The position numbers and the translations under genes are program-made. Under the pieces are notes generated by a model. The model was not told the origin of the DNA, did not search any database, and saw only the letters and a list, made by a program, of their open reading frames with translations. From assembly GCA_050633265.1 (NCBI GenBank), contig JBOEGE010000006.1:246228-310227 (forward strand): a stretch of 64,000 bases of DNA. The letters are read 5' to 3'. The stretch is from JBLHZY01 sp050633265 (GTDB lineage Bacteria; Pseudomonadota; Alphaproteobacteria; Rhodobacterales; Rhodobacteraceae). Positions 8,344 through 16,212 of the stretch are shown here, piece by piece; position 1 is the stretch's first letter, and each line of letters opens with the position of its first letter.

Positions 8344-9783
8344 TTACTCCATCACATAGCCGTAGGACCCGTTAAAGTCCTGTTTCGCGACTTCGGCGGC
8401 CGCCCCGGTTTTGGGCGCTTTGTTCGCCCCACCGATGGTTTTGCCAAAGAGGAAGAGTTCGTTTTCCGTTGGAATACGAATGCGATCGGTTGGCAGGGCC
8501 AAAGCCTCGCCGCGCGTCGGCGTTACCAGATGCGGGGTGATGATGATCACCAGCTCTGATTGCTTGCGCGCATAATCAGCCGAGCGGAAAAGCGCACCCA
8601 AGATCGGAATATCACCAAGCCAAGGCACTTGCCCTGCGAGATCTTGGAAATCATCCTGCAATAGGCCCGCGATCGCAAAGCTTTCGCCATCGCGCATTTC
8701 AACCGTTGTCGAGGTTTCGCGCCGCTTAAAGGCGTTTACCGAAAAACCGTTGTTATTATAGCTGACCGAGCTGTCGATGCCGGAAACGGCCGCTTTCATC
8801 TCGATATTGATCACGCCTGCGTCAACAACGCGGGGAACAAACTCAAGCTCAACCCCGAAAGGTTTGTACTCAACCGTGACAACACCATTGGTTTGGCTTA
8901 CCGGGATCGGATATTCGCCGCCCGCAAGGAATTTGGCCTGCTGGCCTGAAAGGGCCGTTAGGTTTGGCTCGGCCAAAGTGCGGACAACGCCTTTGGATTC
9001 AAGCGCTTCAAGCGCAACGGCCAATTGCAGGCCACCTGCGTTAAAGCCAAGCAAATACCGCCCCGTTGCTTCGCCGCCCGAGGAAACCCCGGTTGTTGAA
9101 ACACCATCAATGGCGTTGTTGATATTGGCTTGCGAGGTAAACGCACCAGAGCCGCCCTGAACCCCAAGCCCGCCGCCAAGAACGTTGCCGTTCATCGCAA
9201 GACTGGCCGAAAGGCTCTTGGAAACCGAGCGCTGCATCTCTGCAAAGCGCACCTTCAGCATCACTTGCTGCGTGCCGCCAACGCTCATCATATTGGTGAT
9301 ACGGTCGGGCGCGTAACGCTCGGCCAGATCAAGCGCGCGATCCAGTTTGGCCGAGGAAGAAACAACACCCGAAAGCACGATCCCATCATTGGCGGTGCGC
9401 ACTTCGATGTTTTCACCCGGAAGAACCTGGCGCAAGCGCTCTTTGAATTCCGAAATATCCGGCGTGACAAGAACCTGAACATTGGTGATCAGGCTGCCGT
9501 CGGGGGCCAGAAGGGTTAGTGTTGTTGAACCGGGCGCTTTGCCCAAAACATAGATGGAGCGATCCGACAGGGTCGAAATATCCGCAATGCCTGGGTTGGC
9601 GATTGAGAGCTCTGCAAAGGGCACATCGCTTTCAACAACAACAGCAGTGTTCATTGGAACATTCAGGCTGCGCGATGCAGAGCCTGTCATAACACGCAAG
9701 CTTTCAGCCGGAGCTGAGATTGGCGTGGTCGCAACTACAGCCATTCCAAGAACAGCTGCCTTCATAAACATATCAATTTTCAT
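8344..9783 (-). CDS. cpaC: Outer-membrane secretin CpaC/RcpA
   Basis: Secretin that forms the outer-membrane pore for the Flp pilus. The ATG at 9783 gives a normal signal peptide (cleavage near residue 26 after an APA segment) and is preceded by an AGG-containing site; upstream in-frame residues are not signal-like. Residues about 30-100 are a pilus/BON-type domain (VYVLGKAPGSTTL), then a second BON-like region around 115-175, then the secretin domain, with the conserved VPWLGDIPILGALF near residue 395. Length 479 is typical. It is the first of a tightly packed run after a 208-base gap from cpaB. Confidence 0.93.
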   Translation of the reverse strand: MKIDMFMKAAVLGMAVVATTPISAPAESLRVMTGSASRSLNVPMNTAVVVESDVPFAELSIANPGIADISTLSDRSIYVLGKAPGSTTLTLLAPDGSLITNVQVLVTPDISEFKERLRQVLPGENIEVRTANDGIVLSGVVSSSAKLDRALDLAERYAPDRITNMMSVGGTQQVMLKVRFAEMQRSVSKSLSASLAMNGNVLGGGLGVQGGSGAFTSQANINNAIDGVSTTGVSSGGEATGRYLLGFNAGGLQLAVALEALESKGVVRTLAEPNLTALSGQQAKFLAGGEYPIPVSQTNGVVTVEYKPFGVELEFVPRVVDAGVINIEMKAAVSGIDSSVSYNNNGFSVNAFKRRETSTTVEMRDGESFAIAGLLQDDFQDLAGQVPWLGDIPILGALFRSADYARKQSELVIIITPHLVTPTRGEALALPTDRIRIPTENELFLFGKTIGGANKAPKTGAAAEVAKQDFNGSYGYVME

Positions 9784-9948
9784 AGTGATCCTGCCTCTCC
9801 GATCACGCCTCAGGACGGGTCTATTTGCCCGAATTAGCGTTAACATGCGCCAAGTCGCGATTTTTTGCAAGAATCAACTGGTTGGCGGGGTGTATTTATG
9901 TGGATAACTCGCAACAGGTTGGCAAAACGCAGCGCGAAACATAGCAAA

Positions 9949-9971
9949 GGCGCCCTCATTCAGAGAGCGCC
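9949..9971. terminator. Weak intercistronic hairpin after cpaB
   Basis: GGCGC and CTC (9949-9957) pair with GAG and GCGCC (9963-9971) around one mismatch and a 5-base loop. On the minus strand it lies 20 bases after the cpaB stop and is followed only by TTTGC, so it may attenuate rather than end transcription into cpaC. Confidence 0.4.
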
Positions 9972-9991
9972 CCGCTTGCACTTTTCGCACC

Positions 9992-10843
9992 TTAGTTGGT
10001 GCAAGGGATTGGTGTTTCCACTGTTTCGGCGCCTTTGCGCGTCTTGATTGTGCAGACGCGGGCCACTTCAACAGGGGCGGGCACTTCACTATCGGCGATG
10101 CCCAAAAGCTGTTGCTGATTGATCTCAACATCGGCGGCTTTGTTCTCTTCGTTCACCCCAACAAGCGAGAGCGAGAGGCGGCCAGAGGATTGCGCCTGAG
10201 CCAGAGCGGCCACTTGCGAAGGCGAGACGGTCACTGTGACGGTCCGTGCAATCGAGGGGCTCGTATTTTCGCCATCGGCCTGTTGATCGACTGCAATGAT
10301 TTGGATCGAGGCTTGGATCAATTTGGTCACATCGCCGGTGCTTTCGCCATTAAAGGCGCGGCCCGTCCAATAGACATCAACATAATCCCCTGGGCGCAAG
10401 AAGCCCGAAACACCTGTAGAAACATCGACGCGGATCGCAAAAGCGCGCATCCCAGCAGCCAGGCGCGACGAGACACCTGCATCTTCGCCAGGGGCGGTAA
10501 TTTTAACAGCCAAGACTGGCTCGTTCTTTTCCATTTTACGCAGAATGATCCGCGCGTCTTTATTCTCATTGGGGAAAAGCTCTTCTTCTGTGTGGAAGAT
10601 CCCTTCGGGCAATGCGTTTTCTGGCCATTTGATAACGGTGACGTCTTCTTTGGTCAGAACCTCGCCATATGCCAGCACGCGATTTGCGACATAGACATCT
10701 TTGGTTGGCACCATCTGTGCGCGCGCCGCCCGTTCATTGGCAAGCTCGGCTTGATAGGCGCCAATGTAATCTTTGGCCATGTAAACGGCAAAGCCAGCAA
10801 GGCCCAAACCCAATACGAGCACGAAACTAAAAACCAAACGCAT
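9992..10843 (-). CDS. cpaB: Flp pilus assembly protein CpaB/RcpC
   Basis: Periplasmic, membrane-anchored protein that interacts with the secretin. An N-terminal hydrophobic helix (residues 3-25) serves as uncleaved anchor or signal. A SAF domain follows at about 47-120 (VYVANRVLAYGEVLTKEDV...). The RcpC C-terminal domain contains YVDVYWTGRA around residue 158 and ends with a Cys-containing segment (CTIKTRKGAE) that is common in the family. The start ATG is preceded by AAAGGACGAGAAA. A 397-base gap separates it from flp upstream. Confidence 0.93.
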   Translation of the reverse strand: MRLVFSFVLVLGLGLAGFAVYMAKDYIGAYQAELANERAARAQMVPTKDVYVANRVLAYGEVLTKEDVTVIKWPENALPEGIFHTEEELFPNENKDARIILRKMEKNEPVLAVKITAPGEDAGVSSRLAAGMRAFAIRVDVSTGVSGFLRPGDYVDVYWTGRAFNGESTGDVTKLIQASIQIIAVDQQADGENTSPSIARTVTVTVSPSQVAALAQAQSSGRLSLSLVGVNEENKAADVEINQQQLLGIADSEVPAPVEVARVCTIKTRKGAETVETPIPCTN

Positions 10844-11190
10844 TTTCTCGTCCTTTCAAGATCCGGCCCTTTTGCTCTTCTGAACAACTGGCCATGAACT
10901 TCATGATTGTTGATCTTTCGCTGATGATTGTGGCGAAATCGTGCAATTCGCGCGTCTGGCTTGTGGAATTTACGCTTTTTGTGAACGAAGGCGGCATTTT
11001 TACAAGATTAAGCGCGGATTGCACATCGAAGGCGCATGCTGCGGGTCAGAAAGGCGCGCGGCCAGATCAGGCAGAAGATCAGATTGGGCGCGGGCGGCGT
11101 TGGCCAAACCGCGAAAGCATCAGATCGGGCAGGGGCCTTGCACAAGCAAACCAAGATCGCAGCATGCGCAAATCAAGCGCTCCAATAGGA
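10844..11190. other. Non-coding gap between flp and cpaB
   Basis: No convincing gene is seen on either strand. The region holds the ribosome-binding site and probably a promoter of cpaB, a perfect 12-bp inverted repeat enclosing 114 bases, and two similar copies of agatc(a/g)ggcag inside it. A structured untranslated RNA or small RNA is possible. Confidence 0.4.
11032..11169. repeat. Perfect 12-bp inverted repeat spanning 138 bp
   Basis: gcgcatgctgcg at 11032-11043 is the exact reverse complement of cgcagcatgcgc at 11158-11169. The enclosed 114 bases contain further short repeats. It lies just downstream of the flp terminator hairpin on the transcribed strand. Confidence 0.65.
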
Positions 11191-11220
11191 AAGGCCGCCC
11201 CCGTTGCCGGGCGCGGCCTT
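11191..11220 (-). terminator. Strong GC hairpin after flp
   Basis: AAGGCCGC plus CCC pair with GGG plus GCGGCCTT around a 6-base loop, one mismatch in the stem. It begins 20 bases after the flp stop on the minus strand. The following sequence is TTCCTATT, a weak U-tract. It may terminate most transcripts, or stabilise the flp message so that pilin exceeds the assembly proteins. Confidence 0.75.
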
Positions 11221-11240
11221 CCAAGTCTTAAAGCGAAAGC

Positions 11241-11432
11241 TTAGTAAGAAGCAGTTGTCATCGAGCTAAGAGCGCCCGAGATTGTGCCGCCAAGTTGCTT
11301 TGTACCGCCGGAAACAGTTGTCAGAACTGCAACGCCGAGGCCAACAACCGCAGCTGTCAGAACAACCCAGTCAACAGTTACAGCGCCGTCTTCGTCGTTG
11401 CGGAATGTGTTTGCGAGTTTGAAGAATTTCAT
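11241..11432 (-). CDS. flp: Flp-type pilin (major pilus subunit)
   Basis: 63-residue type IVb prepilin. The leader is MKFFKLANTFRNDEDG, with cleavage expected by CpaA after Gly16. The mature protein starts AVTVDWVVL and has one long hydrophobic helix (19-42), then a small Gly/Ser/Thr-rich tail. At mature positions 5-6 it has Asp-Trp where the classic Flp motif is Glu-Tyr. The start ATG has a strong GGAGG site. It heads the Tad locus and has its own downstream hairpin, as expected for an abundant subunit. Confidence 0.92.
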   Translation of the reverse strand: MKFFKLANTFRNDEDGAVTVDWVVLTAAVVGLGVAVLTTVSGGTKQLGGTISGALSSMTTASY

Positions 11433-11801
11433 AAGTTTTCCCTCCGAGGAATTTCATTTAGATTTGCACGTTACTAAGGCGACCCTGTGAACCAGGTTTC
11501 TCCTGATCCGGTGAAGTGCCGCTTTCGATGTAGCTAATAAGCCCTTACATTGGGGCAACAGTTTGGCGGCTCCGCGGCCTTTTTGGCGCGCCGCGCTTTT
11601 CCGCAATTATTTTACCTAATGCTATGATTTTAAACGATAAAAAATTTTAACCAAAAGTGCATTTTGTTGATTTGCGCGCAGAGCACTGGTGCGCGCCTGC
11701 ATCTGATTGGTTCCAAAACGCGCTTAATCCCTATGCAAATCAGGGTATTTTTGCCAAAACAGATCCAACAACAAAAAACGGCCCAGAGCAGGAACCGTAT
11801 A
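11433..11801. promoter_or_regulatory. Divergent promoter region of flp and the lytic transglycosylase
   Basis: No gene is seen. An AT-rich segment lies at about 11600-11660. There is a 7-bp inverted repeat gcgcgca/tgcgcgc at 11674-11680 and 11690-11696, and a CAGG-N5-CCTG dyad in the flp leader near 11493-11505. No confident -35/-10 pair or full CtrA box was found; TTAACC half-sites occur near 11647. Confidence 0.4.
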
Positions 11802-12626
11802 ATGCGGCGCGTATTGCCCACCATATCGATGATTTGCGCACTCTTAGCGGCGCCCGCTTTGGCTGAAGAGCCCAAGCCCTATCCGGATTTCACCTTTAAA
11901 CGTGTCGGTGTGCCGCGCGCGACGGGGGCAAAACGGATCACAGTGCAGATTGATCCCAATGCCACCAAGCGAATCGTAGCGCCCAAAAGCGAAGACCCGG
12001 TTAAAGCCTCCCTGAAACCATCGGGCTATGAATGGTATTGGGCGCTTGTTTCGCCGGATTTGGATGATACCGGCCCCGGGCGCCTTTCTGCGGCGGTTCA
12101 AAAGCTCAATGATGCGCCCATCGGATCAGCTGTGAAGATGCCGCGCCTTCAGCATCTTCAGGATATCGCCGAAACCCATGGCCGCGATATTCTCGCCTCA
12201 ACCATAGGGACAAAAGTTTCCCCGGCGCTGGTGCTGGCTGTTATCGGCGTTGAAAGCGCGGGCAAAATTGATGCGGTTTCTTCGGCGGGCGCGCAGGGTC
12301 TGATGCAATTGATGCCGGATACGGCCGCACGCTTTGGGGTTACCGATAGCAATGATGCCAAACAGAACATCAAAGGCGGCGTGGCCTATCTCGATTGGTT
12401 GCTTGGCGAGTTTGACGGCGATCCCGTTCTTGCGCTGGCTGGCTATAATGCCGGTGAGGGCGCGGTGAAATCCCATTCTGGCGTCCCGCCATATCCTGAA
12501 ACCCGCGCCTATGTGCCCAAAGTCATGGCCGCTTGGACCGTTGCGCGCGGCCTTTGTCTTACGCCGCCCGAGCTTGTCTCGGATGGCTGCGTTTTTGCTA
12601 TTAAAGGAGTGCCATCCAATGGCTGA
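11802..12626 (+). CDS. Periplasmic lytic transglycosylase (SLT family)
   Basis: Cleaves the glycan strands of peptidoglycan to give 1,6-anhydro ends. The ATG at 11802, with AGGA upstream, gives a signal peptide ending in APALA (about residue 21). The SLT domain spans roughly residues 115-250 and has the catalytic glutamate E151 in IGVESAG, then SSAGAQGLMQLMP and a GYNAGEGAV motif. The ~90 residues before it are unassigned. It overlaps the next gene by 8 bases, so the two are translationally coupled. Location next to the Tad locus could mean wall opening for the pilus, but the orientation is opposite. Confidence 0.88.
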   Translation: MRRVLPTISMICALLAAPALAEEPKPYPDFTFKRVGVPRATGAKRITVQIDPNATKRIVAPKSEDPVKASLKPSGYEWYWALVSPDLDDTGPGRLSAAVQKLNDAPIGSAVKMPRLQHLQDIAETHGRDILASTIGTKVSPALVLAVIGVESAGKIDAVSSAGAQGLMQLMPDTAARFGVTDSNDAKQNIKGGVAYLDWLLGEFDGDPVLALAGYNAGEGAVKSHSGVPPYPETRAYVPKVMAAWTVARGLCLTPPELVSDGCVFAIKGVPSNG

Positions 12627-14055
12627 CCAAAAACCGCTGGTTCTGGATGCCGATGGCACCTTCCTGCGCACCGATATGCTGCTTGAGACGTTTTGGGCCG
12701 GGCTGGGCAAAGATCCAATCCGCGTGATCCGCACGAGCTTTGCCAATCTGCGCAATCGCGCCAAGCTCAAAGCCGAACTGGCCGAGATCGCCGATATCCG
12801 CGCCGATTTGCTCCCGGTGAATGAAGCCGTGGCCGAACTGGCCCGCGAATCTGTTGCCGCGGGGCGCGAAGTGATTATCGCCTCGGCCTCTGATATTTCG
12901 CTGGTCGAACCGCTGGCCAAAGCCCATGGGCTGTCTGATCGGGTCTTTGCCTCGGAAAATGGGGTAAACCTGAAAGGCGAGGCGAAAGCGCAAGCATTGG
13001 TGAATACCTTCGGCGAGGCCGGATTTGATTACGCAGGCAATGAGCCGGCTGATCGCGCCATCTGGGATCACGCCGAAAACGCGCTGATCGTTGGCGATCT
13101 GCCCCGCGAAGAGGCGGCTCTTGCAAAGGCAGGAAAATCCGTAAGCACGCTGCCCGGTGGATGGAAAATGCGCGATCTCATCCGCGCGATGCGCCCGCAT
13201 CAATGGGTGAAAAACATCCTGCTGTTGCTGCCGATGATTGCCGCGCATGATTTCACCCTCTCAACCCTTTTCCTCGTTATCGCGGGCATGGCGGCGTTTT
13301 CTTTTGCCGCCTCCAGCATCTATATCGTCAATGATCTGCTCGATCTCGAGGCCGATCGCCTGCATAAAACCAAATGCAAACGCCCCTTTGCCAGCGGCGA
13401 AGTGCCGATCCTTGTGGGGATGTTTGCCTGTAAAGGGCTTGGCATCCTCGCGCTGGGCATCGGTTATCTTCTTGGGCCTGCGTTCTTTGGCGTGGTTGCG
13501 CTCTATATGCTGCTCTCGCTGTCTTATTCGCTGCGGCTCAAACGGATGCGCTGGATCGATATCGCCTGTTTGGCCGGTCTCTATACATTGCGCGTGGTTG
13601 CGGGCGCGGCGGCTTCGCAGGTCGATGTTTCGGGCTATCTGCTTGTGTTCATCTACCCGATCTTCCTCACCCTTGGCTGCGTCAAACGCCTTACTGAACT
13701 GTCCCTTGCCACCAATGATGATCGCCTGCCCGGGCGCGGATATGGCCGCAAGGATCGCGGCGATCTGCTCAATGTGGCCGCGCTGGGGATGTTCGCAACC
13801 CTGCTGATCTTCTTTATGTATAGCTTTACCGAAAACGCGTTGAAGCTTTACCCAAGCCAATGGCTGCTCTGGGCTGCGCTGATCCCAATGGCCGCCTGGC
13901 TCTACCGGATGATGCGCTTGGGCTATTTCGGCAAACAGGATTACGACCCGATCGTCTTTGCCATGCGCGATAAGCGCGGTATCGGGCTTTTGCTGATCAC
14001 ATTGGCGCTGATGTTTTATGCCGCAGGGCTGTTTCATCAATGGTTTGGTTTTTAG
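12619..14055 (+). CDS. HAD-UbiA fusion: decaprenyl-phosphate phosphoribosyltransferase-like
   Basis: Two-domain protein of 478 residues. Residues 1-180 form a HAD-type phosphatase domain with motif I LDADGT (D10, D12), a VIIASAS segment for motif II and IVGD for motif IV. Residues about 185-478 form a UbiA prenyltransferase with many membrane helices, a RPHQWVKN entry motif and NDLLDLEAD at 238-246, the metal-binding signature. This second part resembles mycobacterial Rv3806c, which moves phosphoribose from PRPP to decaprenyl phosphate. The HAD part could then remove the 5-phosphate; that is inference. The start has AAAGGAGT and sits inside the end of the transglycosylase gene. Confidence 0.82.
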   Translation: MADQKPLVLDADGTFLRTDMLLETFWAGLGKDPIRVIRTSFANLRNRAKLKAELAEIADIRADLLPVNEAVAELARESVAAGREVIIASASDISLVEPLAKAHGLSDRVFASENGVNLKGEAKAQALVNTFGEAGFDYAGNEPADRAIWDHAENALIVGDLPREEAALAKAGKSVSTLPGGWKMRDLIRAMRPHQWVKNILLLLPMIAAHDFTLSTLFLVIAGMAAFSFAASSIYIVNDLLDLEADRLHKTKCKRPFASGEVPILVGMFACKGLGILALGIGYLLGPAFFGVVALYMLLSLSYSLRLKRMRWIDIACLAGLYTLRVVAGAAASQVDVSGYLLVFIYPIFLTLGCVKRLTELSLATNDDRLPGRGYGRKDRGDLLNVAALGMFATLLIFFMYSFTENALKLYPSQWLLWAALIPMAAWLYRMMRLGYFGKQDYDPIVFAMRDKRGIGLLLITLALMFYAAGLFHQWFGF

Positions 14056-14076
14056 GCAAGCCGCGATAAAACGCAA

Positions 14077-14112
14077 AACGCCGAGTGCTCGCAAAAGCTC
14101 TCGGCGTTTTTG
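14077..14112. terminator. Bidirectional terminator
   Basis: A 9-bp perfect stem AACGCCGAG (14077-14085) and CTCGGCGTT (14100-14108) is followed by a T-run on the plus strand and has AAAA in front, serving both convergent genes. Confidence 0.85.
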
Positions 14113-14155
14113 TCTCTATAGGGTGCCCGATGTTGGGCCGGAATAAAGGGCGCGC

Positions 14156-14893
14156 TTAGATCGACATTTTCTTGAAGATGAACTCAGGAATATGGCGAAT
14201 GATCAGCATGATATAGCGCCAGAAAAACGGCGTGTAGATCACGTTGCGCTTCTTCTTTACGGCCTTAAGGATATCGGCTGCGACCTTTTCAGGCGTAGCA
14301 ACAAGAAACATCCCCTCGATCCCCCAAGTCATCGCCGTATCCACAAAGCCGGGCTTAACGGTCACCACATGCCCGCCCGCGCGCGTCAGCCGATTGCGCA
14401 GACCCGAAAGATAAGTGGCAAAGCCCGCTTTGGCCGCGCCATATACATAATTGCCGATCCGGCCGCGATCCCCGGCCACAGATCCAACCCCAACAACCGT
14501 GCCGCCACCGCGCGCTTCCATAACGGGCGCAAGCATTTGAAGGAAACGGGCAGGGCCGGTGAAACTGTCGATCACTGTGCCGTCAATCAGCGCGGGATCA
14601 GCATCAATATCGGCCTGATCAGGCATGGAGCCAACGAACACGGCCGCGCTGATCTGGCCTTCTTCGGCCTCGGCCCGCGCAATGATCGGCGCAAAGCTGG
14701 CCGGATCGCGCGCATCGAATTTGACCGCCTCACAGATCGGTGCGCCGCGCAAAAGGCAATCGGCCGCGACCGTTTTGAGATCATCCATATCGCGCCCGGC
14801 AAGCAGGATATTATGCCCCTCAGCCGCCAGAGATCGCGCCATGGCCCGCGCCATAGAAGAGGTCGCCCCGAGTAGAATCCAAGTGTCAGTCAT
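14156..14893 (-). CDS. DprE2-like short-chain dehydrogenase (decaprenylphosphoryl-2-keto-ribose reductase)
   Basis: SDR enzyme of 245 residues. Seen: nucleotide-binding segment LLGATSSMA near residue 6, a serine in VGVGSVAGD, the YGAAK catalytic pair (about residues 148-152), and a C-terminus reading RYIMLIIRHIPEFIF. From memory this tail closely resembles that of mycobacterial DprE2. Expected reaction: NAD(P)H reduction of the 2-keto sugar made by DprE1, yielding decaprenylphosphoryl arabinose. Its ATG overlaps the stop of the DprE1-like gene by 4 bases (ATGA), which fits the two-step epimerase pair. Confidence 0.83.
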   Translation of the reverse strand: MTDTWILLGATSSMARAMARSLAAEGHNILLAGRDMDDLKTVAADCLLRGAPICEAVKFDARDPASFAPIIARAEAEEGQISAAVFVGSMPDQADIDADPALIDGTVIDSFTGPARFLQMLAPVMEARGGGTVVGVGSVAGDRGRIGNYVYGAAKAGFATYLSGLRNRLTRAGGHVVTVKPGFVDTAMTWGIEGMFLVATPEKVAADILKAVKKKRNVIYTPFFWRYIMLIIRHIPEFIFKKMSI

Positions 14894-16203
14894 GATGCGC
14901 TCCTTAGGTCCAAGCGGCGGATAAGATCGGTTGTATAAAGGCCCTCAGGATCGGCTTTCGCGATCGCCTTGCACCATTTTCCATGCTCTGGATACATCGG
15001 TTTAAGGCGCTCGCCCGCAGCCAGTGCATCCTTGGCCAGATAAATGCGCCCGCCCGCCGAAAGCGTCATCCGCTCCAGCTCGCCAATCAGGCTGCTCGCC
15101 CCTTCGCGGGCCGGGAAATCAACCGCCAAAGTGTAGCCTTCCATCGGGAAAGACATATATCCCGCGCGCCCTTCGCCCATCCGTTTGAGCACTGCCAAAG
15201 GCGAGGCAAGCCCGGAATTGGCGATCATCTCAAGCATGCGTTTGAGCACATCCGCCTGATCAATCGGCACCACGCATTGAAACTGGTGAAAGCCGCGCTT
15301 GCCATAAAGCCGGTTCCAGTTGTGAATTTTATCAAGTGGAAAGAAGGGCTCAGAAATCGGCTTTACGGTCGTGCGGCCTGTCTCTGGCACGCGGCGAAAA
15401 TAGGCCTCGTTGAACAGGCGCACGATGGGGCCAGAAAGCGCCCAATGCGGCGCGTTGAACGGCACTTCTTTCTTGCGCCCCACGGTGGGGGAAATGCCCG
15501 AAGTGATCTCGCCCTCTTCCAGAATACCGCGGCCCAAACGCGCGCCCTTGGCTGTCGCATCAATCCAGCCAACCGTATAATCGGCAGGCGAATGATCGAG
15601 CGCTTCAAGGAATTCTTCCCAGCCATCAATGCGCCGCTCGGTCAGCACCATCATATCACCCTTACAGGGGATCAGCTGCAACTTGGCGGAGGCTATAATC
15701 CCCGTCTGGCCCAAGCCGCCCACGGTGGCGCGAAACAGATCAGGGGTTTTCTCGGGCGTAACCGTCTTGGCCTTGCCGTTCTGCAACAGCGTGATCGAGA
15801 CAACATGCTGGCCAAAAGAGCCAACCACATGATGGTTTTTCCCGTGCACATCATTGGCAATACAGCCGCCCACGGTCGCAAATCCTGTGCCCGGCATCAC
15901 CGGCGGTATCCAGCCTTTGGGCGCGAAAGCCCGGCCCAGATCGCCAATGTTATGGCCGGCCTCAACCTCGACAATCCCGCTTTCAGGATCAAAGGAAAGC
16001 AGCCGATCAAGGCGCGTCATATCAATCGCGCGCCCTTCATTATTGAGGGCGGCATCTCCGTAAGAGCGCAGCTGGCCAATGGCCGGCGCAGGGCTCTCGG
16101 CGGCAAGTTTGCGCAAGCTAGAAGCACGCTCGGGGCGGGCAACTTCGCCGCTGGCAGTCAGGGCGCGGCCCCAACCAGAATAGGTGATTTTATTCCACAA
16201 CAT
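14890..16203 (-). CDS. DprE1-like FAD-dependent oxidase (decaprenylphosphoryl-ribose 2-oxidase)
   Basis: FAD enzyme of the vanillyl-alcohol oxidase type, 437 residues. The N-terminal half has the PCMH-type FAD-binding fold (GATVGGC-like GFATVGGCIANDVHGKNHH near residue 105, where VAO enzymes bind FAD). The C-terminal substrate domain includes SFPMEGYTLAVDFP and ends DLIRRLDL, both recalled in nearly the same form from mycobacterial DprE1. At the position of the cysteine targeted by benzothiazinones (ICVDFP in Mycobacterium) this protein has Ala360. It overlaps the DprE2-like gene and follows the flippase-like gene by 9 bases. Confidence 0.85.
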   Translation of the reverse strand: MLWNKITYSGWGRALTASGEVARPERASSLRKLAAESPAPAIGQLRSYGDAALNNEGRAIDMTRLDRLLSFDPESGIVEVEAGHNIGDLGRAFAPKGWIPPVMPGTGFATVGGCIANDVHGKNHHVVGSFGQHVVSITLLQNGKAKTVTPEKTPDLFRATVGGLGQTGIIASAKLQLIPCKGDMMVLTERRIDGWEEFLEALDHSPADYTVGWIDATAKGARLGRGILEEGEITSGISPTVGRKKEVPFNAPHWALSGPIVRLFNEAYFRRVPETGRTTVKPISEPFFPLDKIHNWNRLYGKRGFHQFQCVVPIDQADVLKRMLEMIANSGLASPLAVLKRMGEGRAGYMSFPMEGYTLAVDFPAREGASSLIGELERMTLSAGGRIYLAKDALAAGERLKPMYPEHGKWCKAIAKADPEGLYTTDLIRRLDLRSAS

Positions 16204-16212
16204 ATCTAACTC

